From positions 124,001-188,000 of the forward strand of contig NZ_CP038498.1 in assembly GCF_012427845.1 (NCBI RefSeq): 64,000 nucleotides of DNA, written 5' to 3'. The first letter of the stretch is position 1. Each line of letters begins with the position of its first letter. The notes beneath the pieces are model-generated. The model made no database searches, was not told the DNA's origin, and was given only the letters and a program-made list of their open reading frames with translations. The stretch is from Pectobacterium punjabense. GTDB taxonomy: Bacteria; Pseudomonadota; Gammaproteobacteria; Enterobacterales; Enterobacteriaceae. Positions 25,454 through 34,384 of this stretch are shown here, piece after piece. Both the position numbers and the translations under genes were made by a program.

Positions 25454-27895
25454 GTGTCACATGAACCGTACACCAAGCTTCCATCGCGGCGTTGCCGTCT
25501 TTCGTTGTTAATCGCTTTTGGCTGTGCCAGTTGTGTGGGTGTGGCTGGCGCAGCGACTGATAACGCCAATGATGATAGTCTCATTTTTGATGAGAGTGTT
25601 TTGGGTGACCGTGGTATTGACCCTAGCATTGCCAGGCTATTTAGCCACGCACCGCGTTTTATGCCAGGTGAGTCCACCGTGTTGCTGGCGGTAAACGGCG
25701 ATAATCGTGGACGCATTAAGGTGCGTTTTGATGAAAAAGGGACATTATGCGCCGATCGCGCCTTTCAGAATCAGGCTCAACTGGTATCGCCACCTGGGTA
25801 TGCGGATAGTGCGGCCTGCTTCGACCTGCGCCAGGCCTGGCCTCAAACTGACATACAGGTTGAACCGGGCGAGGGTAAAGTTTATCTGTTCGTCCCACCG
25901 GAAGCGCGTAGTGCATCAAGCACTGAGCAGGGAAACTGGCAACATGGCGGTGTGGCGGGCATGCTCAACTATGATGCTATGTATATGAGCTCGTCTGGCG
26001 GCGCGGGAGGCGTCGATTTCAGCCAAATCGGTACCGAAGCGGGGTTTAATGCTGGCGATTGGCTGGTTCGCAGTCGCCAGACGTTTACCCGCTTTAATGG
26101 GCAGGAGCGTATTAACCACCAGGCTGCCTACGCTCAGCGTAGCTTTGTTGGCCTTAAAAAGGTACTACAGGTTGGGCAGGTCAGCCTATCCAGCTCTTTG
26201 TTTGGTGCTGGTCAAGTGCGAGGGTTCCAAATGTTCCCGGAATCGGCACTGACATCAGGGCAGGGAGGTGCTGGCTTGGTTGAGGGGGTGACTGAGACGC
26301 CATCCGTTGTCGAAGTTCGCCAGTCTGGCGTGCTGATTTACAGCGCTGCCGTGCCAGCGGGGCCTTTCCGGCTACAAGGTTTTTCACTGCTCAATGTACG
26401 CTCCGATCTGGTCGTCACACTGACGGGCACTAACGGTCAGGCGCGACAATTTATCGTCCCTGCGGCGACGCTGTTGGCGCGTGCGCCTTTGATTACACCA
26501 GGACTGTCGTTTGGTGCTGGTCGCCTTGAACAGCAGGGCAGCGAATCCCCCGTGCTGGGAACGATTGCTTCTGGCTGGCAGCTCACCCCCTTCACAAGCC
26601 TTAATGCAGGTGTCTTAGGATCATCCCCTTACCGCGCGGGTTCCATGAGTGTGGAAACCCAATTGTTTGATCCGACTCGCCTTAGTCTTCAAGGTACGCT
26701 GGCTCAGGATGTGGAGCACAGTAATACGGGTACGTTACTGTCAGCAATGCTTGGCCACAGCCTGAACGAACGCCTCGGCGTTAGCGTGAATGGGAGTCAA
26801 CAGACGGCCAAATACCGTGAACTGAGCGATGCACTGCAACGGCGTTCTCTCAACAACCCGAATAGCCAAAGCCGCAGTCGCTATCAGTGGGGGAGCGGTA
26901 TTCACTGGTCGGAAGATGTACTTGGCAGTTTTTCCCTGTCATGGGCGCGTAGCACGACTTTTGCTGGTAACAACACTGATTATCTGCGTGGCAGTTGGAG
27001 TCGTCAGTTTGGTCGCGCCTATCTGGGCGCGAGTCTTGAACGCAATACGGGTACGCTCAGCGGTAAAGCGGATAATCGATTGTACGTCTCGTTCAGCATG
27101 CCGCTGGGTGAGGGGCGTAATATCAGTAGCTACCTGAACACGGCTAAACGCAGTGCTCGTACAGGTGTACGTTACAGTGACCGTACCAGTCAGGACCGTG
27201 GCTGGAGCATTTCTACCGATCGCGATCTGCGTAATCATCATACTTCTGCCAGCGGTAATGTGGATTTCGTGACGCCTGTTAGTCAGCTCAGTGCCAGCCT
27301 TAGCCATAGCAGTGATAACTATACCAGTTGGTCAGCACGCGCCAGCGGTGCCGCAGTGCTTCATAAGGACGGCGTGACACTATCCCCTTATCGTGTGGCA
27401 GATACTTTTGGTATTGCTCGGGTGGGGAAAGAGTCAGGCGTGCGGTTGGATACACCAGGAGGGCCGGTGTGGACTAACCGATGGGGATATGCCGTCCTCC
27501 CAACGCTGAATGGCTACCGTCGTTCAGGCATTCAAATCGACACCCGCAGTCTGGACAAGAATGTTGATGTCAGCAATGCCTGGCAAGAAACGGAAATGGC
27601 ACGGGGTGCCATTGGCCGGGTAGATTTTGATGTAATACGCACGCGTCGTGTGCTAGTTGACGCGGTGATGGCGGATGATAAACGCATTCCGGCTGGCGCT
27701 AGCGTGTTTGATGGTTCCGACAGCCTGGTGACGGTAGTGGGTGAAGATGGGTCGGTTTTTGTGCCAGATGCTACTCCCGGCATGGTGTTGGCGGTGCAAA
27801 GCTCGGGCAAAACCGTGTGCAGCATGAAACTTGACTTGCCGGAGAAGGTGGACACATCGGGCTTCTATGAAAATGCAACGGCAACCTGTCGATAA
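25454..27895 (+). CDS. outer-membrane usher, divergent type
   Basis: An 813-residue usher. Signal sequence within residues 1-34, an N-terminal domain containing two cysteines (about 88-115), a long beta-barrel with plug region, and a C-terminal domain ending in a cysteine pair (CSMKLDL...ATATCR). It is somewhat shorter than typical FimD/PapC ushers and lacks the usual SDD.MLP motif at the plug edge: the equivalent region reads VRGFQMFPESALTSGQGG. The GTG at 25454 follows a GGGGGCGAT site. It should secrete and polymerise the DUF1120 subunits encoded around it. Confidence 0.86.
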   Translation: MSHEPYTKLPSRRCRLSLLIAFGCASCVGVAGAATDNANDDSLIFDESVLGDRGIDPSIARLFSHAPRFMPGESTVLLAVNGDNRGRIKVRFDEKGTLCADRAFQNQAQLVSPPGYADSAACFDLRQAWPQTDIQVEPGEGKVYLFVPPEARSASSTEQGNWQHGGVAGMLNYDAMYMSSSGGAGGVDFSQIGTEAGFNAGDWLVRSRQTFTRFNGQERINHQAAYAQRSFVGLKKVLQVGQVSLSSSLFGAGQVRGFQMFPESALTSGQGGAGLVEGVTETPSVVEVRQSGVLIYSAAVPAGPFRLQGFSLLNVRSDLVVTLTGTNGQARQFIVPAATLLARAPLITPGLSFGAGRLEQQGSESPVLGTIASGWQLTPFTSLNAGVLGSSPYRAGSMSVETQLFDPTRLSLQGTLAQDVEHSNTGTLLSAMLGHSLNERLGVSVNGSQQTAKYRELSDALQRRSLNNPNSQSRSRYQWGSGIHWSEDVLGSFSLSWARSTTFAGNNTDYLRGSWSRQFGRAYLGASLERNTGTLSGKADNRLYVSFSMPLGEGRNISSYLNTAKRSARTGVRYSDRTSQDRGWSISTDRDLRNHHTSASGNVDFVTPVSQLSASLSHSSDNYTSWSARASGAAVLHKDGVTLSPYRVADTFGIARVGKESGVRLDTPGGPVWTNRWGYAVLPTLNGYRRSGIQIDTRSLDKNVDVSNAWQETEMARGAIGRVDFDVIRTRRVLVDAVMADDKRIPAGASVFDGSDSLVTVVGEDGSVFVPDATPGMVLAVQSSGKTVCSMKLDLPEKVDTSGFYENATATCR

Positions 27896-27905
27896 GGAGA
27901 ATGAT

Positions 27906-28508
27906 ATGAATATGTTTTGTGGGCGATGGGCGCTTGCGCTGTTGATGAGCGCAGCCTGTGCCAATGCTACCGACCTTATTTCCCCCCCTGTTACTGAAGG
28001 TGGCGTGATGCCTGAGTGGCAACCTAATACTCGCTGTACCCTGTCAGCTAGTAATCCAGTGGTTGATTACGGCATCATGTCACGTTGGCAGTTGCAGGAT
28101 GTTGCGAGGGGCTCGGTGTCTCCTGGTACGCGTTCACTGATGCTTAACGTGGCTTGTCCGCACACCCGAACCATGAAATTACTGATTCAGGGAGAAGGTA
28201 GTGAACAGGGAGGGCTGCGTTACGGTGGACACGGGGTTACCCGCCTACGCTTGTTGGATGTACAGTTGGATGGAAAAGCTGTGGAACTGCGAACACTGAC
28301 GTCAACGGGGGAATGGGGGGATAATGGTGGTCAGGCGATGATGTTGACCCCCGGACAGCAACTGGTGCCAGTGGTTCAAGGGAGGCTCGTCGAGGGGAAG
28401 GCCTTGACTGCACGCTTGGAAGTACAACCGATACTGGCAGAACAGGAGGCCCACGTCAGCAGCCCGCAACGCAGCGAATCGGTATTGACGTTGACGTTGG
28501 CCAATTAG
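27906..28508 (+). CDS. minor (tip or terminator) subunit of the DUF1120 chaperone-usher system
   Basis: A 200-residue secreted protein with a signal peptide (residues about 1-20, ending CANA). The N-terminal region NTRCTLSASNPVVDYGIMS and LMLNVACPHTR contain two cysteines in the pilin arrangement and the VDYG.. stretch also found in the major subunits (TIDYGVI). The C-terminal strand LTLTLAN matches a fimbrial end. As a single distant relative after the usher it may be the tip or anchor. ATG at 27906 with AAGGAGAATGAT ribosome site. Confidence 0.78.
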   Translation: MNMFCGRWALALLMSAACANATDLISPPVTEGGVMPEWQPNTRCTLSASNPVVDYGIMSRWQLQDVARGSVSPGTRSLMLNVACPHTRTMKLLIQGEGSEQGGLRYGGHGVTRLRLLDVQLDGKAVELRTLTSTGEWGDNGGQAMMLTPGQQLVPVVQGRLVEGKALTARLEVQPILAEQEAHVSSPQRSESVLTLTLAN

Positions 28509-29068
28509 CCCGCTTTATAGCCCCCATTGACCGATAAAATTGAGTGGCGTGGCGCATTGGGGGCTGTTATTTCTGAGATGATTTTTCGTCACTTATCAAT
28601 AAATATACCGACCCTGAATCGGGATGAGCAATAAAAGGCTTTCCGGGTATTGTGGTGAATATAATTAAGTGTTTTTAGATGAAATATTGCCAGCAGACTA
28701 TCAGATGGAAAAGGAGTGTGTTTTAATAAGAGGTAGATGGCTAAAGAGTGAGGATGAGTGATATCAGTGTAGGTACCTATGAGTGCATTAATAAAACGTG
28801 ATCGGAAACGGAAATAATCCACCCCATCGCCTATGGCGAACTCCCTTCTGAAATATGGTTGCATTAATTTCGCCATCATCGATAACTGACGTAACTATAT
28901 ATTAACCATAGAAGGTGGAGAATCATCTCACAGAAAATTTACGTGTGTATATTAAGTGTTTAATGAGTAAGGGGATATTGGTTTTTGTGCATTTGTAATG
29001 AATGAAAAGTGATAGTTTTTTGAAAATGCAAATTTAATTCATGATTATAAATAACCAGGGTTATTATT
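28509..29068. other. 560-bp AT-rich spacer without a supported gene
   Basis: Lies between the last subunit gene and the LysR-type regulator. Strongly AT-rich. One minus-strand reading of 96 codons (28589-28879) resembles nothing I recognise and has no clear ribosome site. Probably contains the regulator promoter. Confidence 0.5.
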
Positions 29069-30001
29069 ATGATTTATAAAAATAAACTAGTAAATGATTG
29101 GGTCATTTTTTATACGGTTGTTGAATGTGGGAGTTTGTCGCTGGCAGCAACAAAACTTGGCACGAGTGTATCAACGATCAGTAAATCAATTGCAAAAACA
29201 GAGTCGCTCCTGGGCTCCACGTTGCTTCGAAGAAGTTCTCGTGGGATTGAGATGACGAATTCTGGTCATTCTACGTATAAAAAAGCGAAATCTATCGTAT
29301 CGTCTATTTATTCTCTGCTATCTGAAATTGGTGATGATACAGGGGTGATTCGTGGAAAAATTAGGTTCTCTGCACCGAATGTTATGTGTGAAAATATTGC
29401 GAATCAATGGATATTTGATTATATAAATGAGCACAAAGAAGTTTGTGTTGATTTATTTTCAAGGGAGCGAAGTGATTTGTCAGTGAGTTCTCCTGAGTTT
29501 GATGATCTGGTGTTGAAAAGTGGGTTCATGAATAGTCCAGATTTAGTCCATTGTAAATTGACACCTATGCCTCTTGTTATGTGTGCATCGCCTGATTATT
29601 TGAATGAAAACGATGAAGTTACCGATCCTCACGATCTTAATAACCATGGTGTTTTGATGTTAAACCATCCATCGTTGGCAGAATTAACCTTTATGAAGGA
29701 AGACGAAAATATTCAGAAAACCATAAATATCAATGCGAGATTAATTTCAAATAATGTGGCAGCGATAGTCAATCTGGCTTTAGAGGGGAAAGGTATTTGT
29801 GTTGCTTCTCCGTATTGGTTTATTAGGGACTACCTTAATTCTGGGAAATTAAAAATGGTCCTTCCTGACTGGAAAATACCGACATTAGACACTTATCTGG
29901 TATGGAGGTATAGGGAATATCAATCCCCGTTGATGATTAGTTTCAGAAAATACATACAGCAGAAGTGGGAGGAACTTTCATTTGGGGAATGCACTCAGTA
30001 G
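29069..30001 (+). CDS. LysR-type transcriptional regulator
   Basis: A 310-residue regulator. N-terminal helix-turn-helix (residues about 9-68) including SLSLAATKLGTSVSTISKSIAK, then a periplasmic-binding-like effector domain. Its DNA is much richer in A and T than flanking core genes, as in the fimbrial locus to the left, suggesting joint horizontal acquisition. It is transcribed in the same direction as the usher locus after a 560-bp gap, so control of that locus is plausible but unproven. Effector unknown. Confidence 0.85.
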   Translation: MIYKNKLVNDWVIFYTVVECGSLSLAATKLGTSVSTISKSIAKTESLLGSTLLRRSSRGIEMTNSGHSTYKKAKSIVSSIYSLLSEIGDDTGVIRGKIRFSAPNVMCENIANQWIFDYINEHKEVCVDLFSRERSDLSVSSPEFDDLVLKSGFMNSPDLVHCKLTPMPLVMCASPDYLNENDEVTDPHDLNNHGVLMLNHPSLAELTFMKEDENIQKTININARLISNNVAAIVNLALEGKGICVASPYWFIRDYLNSGKLKMVLPDWKIPTLDTYLVWRYREYQSPLMISFRKYIQQKWEELSFGECTQ

Positions 30002-30071
30002 CCTGATGGTTCGACAAAATTTTTCTGCGACACGAGTCCTAAATAGGATGGGCTTTACTGGCTTACTGGAG

Positions 30072-30110
30072 TGTCCTGACGCATTGAGAGAAAACCAATG
30101 CGTCAGGACA
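30072..30110. repeat. perfect 15-bp inverted repeat between the LysR gene and cpxA
   Basis: TGTCCTGACGCATTG and CAATGCGTCAGGACA flank a 9-nt loop in the gap between two convergent genes. It lacks a strong T-run on either side, but a stem of this length and GC content could end transcription from either direction. Confidence 0.6.
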
Positions 30111-30122
30111 GGTCTACCTAGC

Positions 30123-31493
30123 CTACCGTTGATGCAACGGTAGCCAGATGATTAAGCGCAACCCACCCAGTGGGCTGTCTTCCGCTTTTACCCACCCTTT
30201 GTGCTGCGTAATCGCGGTTTCCACAATAGCGAGCCCCAAACCGCTACCGCCAGATTCGCGGTCACGCGCTTCATCGGTACGGTAGAAGGGGCGGAAAATC
30301 TGTTCACGATCTTCCGGGCTAACGCCGGGGCCGTCATCATCCACTTTGATGGTGATGCCCTGATTATCCACCGAAAAAGCCACTTCGATGTGGTTGTGAG
30401 AATAACGCAGCGCGTTGCGCACGATATTCTCCAGCGCACTGTCGAGCGAGGCCGGGTTACCGAAGAGCGTCCAGGGGCCTGGAGGGTAAGGGACTTCCAG
30501 CGTTTTACCCATCTGCTCGGCTTCAAAAGCTGCATCGTCTAGCACATTGCCCCACAGTTCATCAGCATGCAGGAACTCGCGGGTCAGTTCATTCTTGTGC
30601 TGATTGCGCGACAGCACCAGCAGGTCGTTAATCATGCTGTCGAGCCGCTGGGTTTCCGTCTCGATGCGGTTCAGTTCATTGCCTTCTCCCTGACGCCGAC
30701 GCAGTAGCGCCGTTGCCAACTGCAAGCGCGTCAGCGGCGTCCGCAGTTCGTGCGAGATATCAGACAGCAGACGTTGCTGTGCGGTCACCATCCGTTCCAG
30801 CGCACTGACCATTTGGTTAAAGCTGACGCCCGTCGCCTGAAACTCCTGCGGGCCAGATTCCAATTCAGGATGCTGACGTAAATTACCTTTGGCGACTTCA
30901 TCGGCGGCGTGCTTGAGCTTACGCGCGGGTTTCGCCAGGCTCCAGGCGAGCCAAAGCAAGAGCGGTGAACTGATTAACATGGTGAAGATCAGTAGCAGCA
31001 AAGGACGGTCAAACAACAGGCTAATGAAATCGGACTGCGGGCTGCTGGCAGGACGAATCAGATAAAGCTGGTAGTTGTCATCACCATCGCGGATCGCAAA
31101 AGGACCGAGAAGCTCAATGCGGCCGTAATTTTTCTTTTGTGGATGATCGGCGTTATCCGACAACCCGATAAAATTACGCACGATCGGAGTTTCATGCTTC
31201 TCTGCGCCAAAGATCCGGCCTTCGCTGGTGACCAGAAAAAGGCGCTGCCCCGGTGGAGCCCACTTCTCCAACACCCAGAACAGTCGTAGCCACCAGCGCA
31301 GATCGTTGGCAGGGGTGTTGGCGAGGTCTGCTTCAATGTGCTGTTCCAGCATGATGCCCTGCCGCTGCTCGTTTTCCAGCAGGGCGGTAAGCTGGCGCGA
31401 GTCCAGCTTGGGCACCATCAGAACCAGCATGAGTACCAGCGCCAGCGTTAACCAAAAAATGGCAAAGATACGGGCGGTCAAACTATTGATCAT
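30123..31493 (-). CDS. cpxA: envelope-stress sensor histidine kinase/phosphatase CpxA
   Basis: A 456-residue inner-membrane kinase. Membrane segment about residues 8-28, periplasmic sensor about 29-163, second membrane segment about 164-186, HAMP about 187-238, dimerisation domain with phospho-accepting histidine in SDISHELRTPLTR (near 248), and an ATP-binding domain with N box IVRNALRYS, DDDGPGV and GGSGLGL. It overlaps cpxR by 4 nt. The 3' end of the gene is itself a 9-bp palindrome (30123-30143). Confidence 0.96.
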   Translation of the reverse strand: MINSLTARIFAIFWLTLALVLMLVLMVPKLDSRQLTALLENEQRQGIMLEQHIEADLANTPANDLRWWLRLFWVLEKWAPPGQRLFLVTSEGRIFGAEKHETPIVRNFIGLSDNADHPQKKNYGRIELLGPFAIRDGDDNYQLYLIRPASSPQSDFISLLFDRPLLLLIFTMLISSPLLLWLAWSLAKPARKLKHAADEVAKGNLRQHPELESGPQEFQATGVSFNQMVSALERMVTAQQRLLSDISHELRTPLTRLQLATALLRRRQGEGNELNRIETETQRLDSMINDLLVLSRNQHKNELTREFLHADELWGNVLDDAAFEAEQMGKTLEVPYPPGPWTLFGNPASLDSALENIVRNALRYSHNHIEVAFSVDNQGITIKVDDDGPGVSPEDREQIFRPFYRTDEARDRESGGSGLGLAIVETAITQHKGWVKAEDSPLGGLRLIIWLPLHQR

Positions 31494-32188
31494 GCAGCCG
31501 ATACCATCAAATAGCCTCGTCCACGCAGCGTTTTAAACCAGGGCAAACTGTCTTTACGCTCTGGCAATTTACGCCGCAGGTTCGAGATATGCATATCGAT
31601 CGCACGGTCAAACGGCGTCAGCCGTTTCCCCAGAACTTCCTGACTTAAATGCTCGCGGGAAACCACCTGTCCTAACCGCTGCGCCAGCAGATAGAGCAGC
31701 GTGAATTCGGTGCCTGTCAAATCCAGTACAACATCGTCAAAGCTGGCTTCCTGCCGTCCGGGATTCAGACGCAGGCCATCGACTTCCAGCGTTGGCGCGC
31801 TGTTATCACCCGCCTGCTGTTGATCGGTCCAGTTGGAACGGCGGAGAATCGCGCGAATTCGTGCCACCAGTTCCCTATCGTTAAAGGGTTTCGGCAGATA
31901 GTCATCCGCACCCAGCTCCAGGCCAAGAACGCGATCTAACTCACTGCCGCGGGCGGTCAACATGATGACCGGCGTTTGATGCTGCTGTCGTAGTTCTTTT
32001 AATGTATCGATACCGTTTTTCTTCGGCATCATTACATCCAGTAATAACAGGTCAATGGTGTTATCTATTATCTGTAACGCCTGCTCGCCGTCGTAGGCGA
32101 CAACGACGTTAAAACCTTCCATTTCGAGCAACTCTTTCAATAAAGCGGTCAGCTCTTTATCGTCATCAACCAGCAGAATTTTATTCAT
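31490..32188 (-). CDS. cpxR: envelope-stress response regulator CpxR
   Basis: A 232-residue OmpR-family regulator, the same length as in E. coli. Receiver domain about 1-120 with acidic pocket DDDKE and phospho-accepting aspartate in LLLLDVMMPKKNG (near 51), then a winged-helix DNA-binding domain (about 130-230) with DRAIDMHISNLRRKL. The ATG at 32188 is the family start; an 11-residue upstream extension is rejected. It phosphorelays with CpxA and likely autoregulates through the site at 32243-32257. Confidence 0.96.
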   Translation of the reverse strand: MNKILLVDDDKELTALLKELLEMEGFNVVVAYDGEQALQIIDNTIDLLLLDVMMPKKNGIDTLKELRQQHQTPVIMLTARGSELDRVLGLELGADDYLPKPFNDRELVARIRAILRRSNWTDQQQAGDNSAPTLEVDGLRLNPGRQEASFDDVVLDLTGTEFTLLYLLAQRLGQVVSREHLSQEVLGKRLTPFDRAIDMHISNLRRKLPERKDSLPWFKTLRGRGYLMVSAA

Positions 32189-32242
32189 GTTTTCTCTACC
32201 TCCAAGGGCAAAATACGACATAGATTAGCGCTATTCCATGAC

Positions 32243-32257
32243 TTTACGTAGTTTTAC
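32243..32257. promoter_or_regulatory. CpxR box between cpxR and cpxP
   Basis: TTTAC-GTAGT-TTTAC, that is GTAAA-N5-GTAAA on the minus strand, exactly the CpxR consensus. It lies 55 nt upstream of cpxR and 85 nt upstream of cpxP, well placed to activate both. Confidence 0.9.
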
Positions 32258-32341
32258 ATCCTCTGACGCATGTTTGCAGCAAGATGCGTAGACTCATGCT
32301 CATTGATTCACAAAATGACGTACCGCTCTGGAGAGTTATTG

Positions 32342-32872
32342 ATGCAACAGTTCGCAACCTTATCTCTTGCTTCACTGCTTATGTTAGGCACTTTTACCGC
32401 CTTTGCAGCAGAGAAGAGTGGAGATGCTCCGGTGAGCAGCGGCTGGCATATTGATGATTCCGCCACGAAAGGCGTATCCAGCCAGCAAGGTATGTTCGAT
32501 GGCGTGAGGTTGACTGAGCAACAGCGTCAGCAAATGCGTGATTTGATGCACCAGAGTCGTCAGGACAAACCGGCGTTTAACATCGAAGATATTAAAGCCA
32601 TGCATCAGTTGGTGACCGCAGAAACGTTTGATGAAGCGGCGGTGCGAACGCAGATAACCCGAATGATGAGTGTGCAGATTGAGCGTCAGATTCAGATGAC
32701 CCGAGTGCGCAACCAAATGTATAACCTGCTGACGCCAGCACAGAAAGACATTTTAGAGCTGAAGCATAAGCAACGAATGAAAGAGATGCAGCAGCAGATA
32801 TCCATGTTTAACCAGATGGCCGCGCCATCACCAGGCACCACAAGCGATACTGAGACAGAGAATCCCGAGTAG
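32342..32872 (+). CDS. cpxP: periplasmic Cpx inhibitor and adaptor CpxP
   Basis: A 176-residue periplasmic protein, product of the most Cpx-responsive gene in enterobacteria. It damps CpxA and delivers misfolded pilins to DegP. Signal peptide MQQFATLSLASLLMLGTFTAFA; two LTxxQ motifs, LTEQQ (about 61) and LTPAQ (about 133), mark the hook-shaped CpxP/Spy fold. The ATG at 32342 has a GGAGAG site; a 24-residue upstream extension is rejected. Its mRNA 3' end carries the CpxQ small RNA. Confidence 0.94.
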   Translation: MQQFATLSLASLLMLGTFTAFAAEKSGDAPVSSGWHIDDSATKGVSSQQGMFDGVRLTEQQRQQMRDLMHQSRQDKPAFNIEDIKAMHQLVTAETFDEAAVRTQITRMMSVQIERQIQMTRVRNQMYNLLTPAQKDILELKHKQRMKEMQQQISMFNQMAAPSPGTTSDTETENPE

Positions 32873-32940
32873 TAGTGTAGTAAGTAGTCTGTAAGCGTAG
32901 TGCAGTCCGAGTAGCAAATGTGTAGTAGGTACACACCCTG

Positions 32941-33002
32941 TTTTTCCTTGCCATAGACACCATCCCTGTCTTTTTGCCCTCCATGATGGAGGGCTTTTTT
33001 TT
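32941..33002 (+). ncRNA. cpxQ: CpxQ small RNA from the cpxP 3' UTR, with terminator
   Basis: The segment TTTTTCCTTGCCATAGACAC followed by CATCCCTGTC is, from memory, the same 5' and seed region as E. coli/Salmonella CpxQ, which RNase E releases from cpxP mRNA and which, with Hfq, represses envelope-protein mRNAs. It ends in a perfect 8-bp terminator hairpin GCCCTCCA-TGA-TGGAGGGC (32976-32994) plus eight T. The terminator stem sequence differs from the E. coli one while the seed is kept, as expected of a conserved RNA. Confidence 0.85.
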
Positions 33003-33179
33003 GGGTTTTTTTAACGTTGATGGCGCATCTTGGCGCTAATAAGTCTGTGTCCGATTTACGTGGGTAAGATCATTCTTCAGCATAGTGAAGTGCTGCCATT
33101 AACTGGCATAATACACATGTCATTCTCGGTCAATATCTTAACGGGATACACCTATTGGGCATGCGCAGGTGTGTTGGCC

Positions 33180-33375
<196 letters not shown>

Positions 33376-33496
33376 GACACTCGTTAAGGCCGCGCTGGTT
33401 AGCGTCGATGCATAATCGTGGCCGAGAGAAACACTTATTGCCGATACTTGCTGATGAGAAAGAGCGGGTATATATCGTTATTATTGAGGTTTTCGC

Positions 33497-34381
33497 ATGA
33501 AAAAAGTTACCGTTGCCGCAACACAAATGGCGTGTTCCTGGGATCTGCCCAAGAATATCGAAAACGCTGAAAAGCTGGTGCGACAAGCGCAGGCAAAGGG
33601 CGCGCAGGTTATCCTGATTCAGGAACTGTTTGCCGCACCGTATTTTTGTATCGATCAGAGCCCAGAGCACTATGCGCTGGCGCAGGAGCTGGAAACCAGC
33701 CCGCTGATTAAGCACTTCTCCGCACTGGCGGCGGAGCTGAATGTGGTGTTGCCGTTGAGCTTCTTTGAGCGTGCTAATAACGCCTATTACAACTCGCTGG
33801 TGATGATTGACGCAGATGGTTCCGTGTTGGACGTTTATCGCAAAACACACATTCCGAACGGCCCGGCGTATCAGGAAAAGCAATTCTTCATTCCGGGCGA
33901 CACGGGCTTTAAAGTTTGGCAGACACGCTACGCGAAAATCGGTGTGGGTATTTGCTGGGACCAGTGGTTCCCAGAAACCGCACGTAGCCTGGCATTGCAG
34001 GGCGCAGAGCTGATTTTCTATCCGACCGCCATTGGTTCCGAGCCCGCCTACCCAGACATCGACAGCCAGCCGCACTGGACTCGCGTTCAGCAAGGGCACG
34101 CCGCCGCAAATCTGGTGCCGGTGATCGCATCCAACCGCATCGGTACGGAAGCCAGCAAATATATCGACGGTCTGGAAATGACGTTCTACGGTTCTTCTTT
34201 CATTGCCGATCAAACGGGGGCGCTGTTGGCACAGGCCAATAAGACAGATGAAGCTATTCTGGTGCATGAATTTGATTTAGACGCGATTGCCGCGCAGCGT
34301 GCGTCATGGGGCCTGTTCCGCGACCGTCGCCCGGAAATGTACGGCACCATTGCCACCTCTGACGGCAAGACCCGGAGATAA
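33497..34381 (+). CDS. aguB: N-carbamoylputrescine amidase
   Basis: A 294-residue nitrilase-superfamily enzyme that hydrolyses N-carbamoylputrescine to putrescine, CO2 and ammonia. The Glu-Lys-Cys triad is visible in ILIQELFAAPYF (E43), VYRKTHIPNG (K near 119) and GVGICWDQWFPE (C near 156). Ribosome site GAGGTTTT before the ATG. It is followed after 3 nt by aguA, giving a two-step route from agmatine to putrescine. Confidence 0.95.
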   Translation: MKKVTVAATQMACSWDLPKNIENAEKLVRQAQAKGAQVILIQELFAAPYFCIDQSPEHYALAQELETSPLIKHFSALAAELNVVLPLSFFERANNAYYNSLVMIDADGSVLDVYRKTHIPNGPAYQEKQFFIPGDTGFKVWQTRYAKIGVGICWDQWFPETARSLALQGAELIFYPTAIGSEPAYPDIDSQPHWTRVQQGHAAANLVPVIASNRIGTEASKYIDGLEMTFYGSSFIADQTGALLAQANKTDEAILVHEFDLDAIAAQRASWGLFRDRRPEMYGTIATSDGKTRR

Positions 34382-34384
34382 GTG

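Noticed and set aside
28589..28879. 96-codon minus-strand reading frame in the AT-rich gap before the LysR gene
   Set aside because: No recognisable domain, no clear ribosome site, and composition like non-coding AT-rich DNA; treated as spacer.
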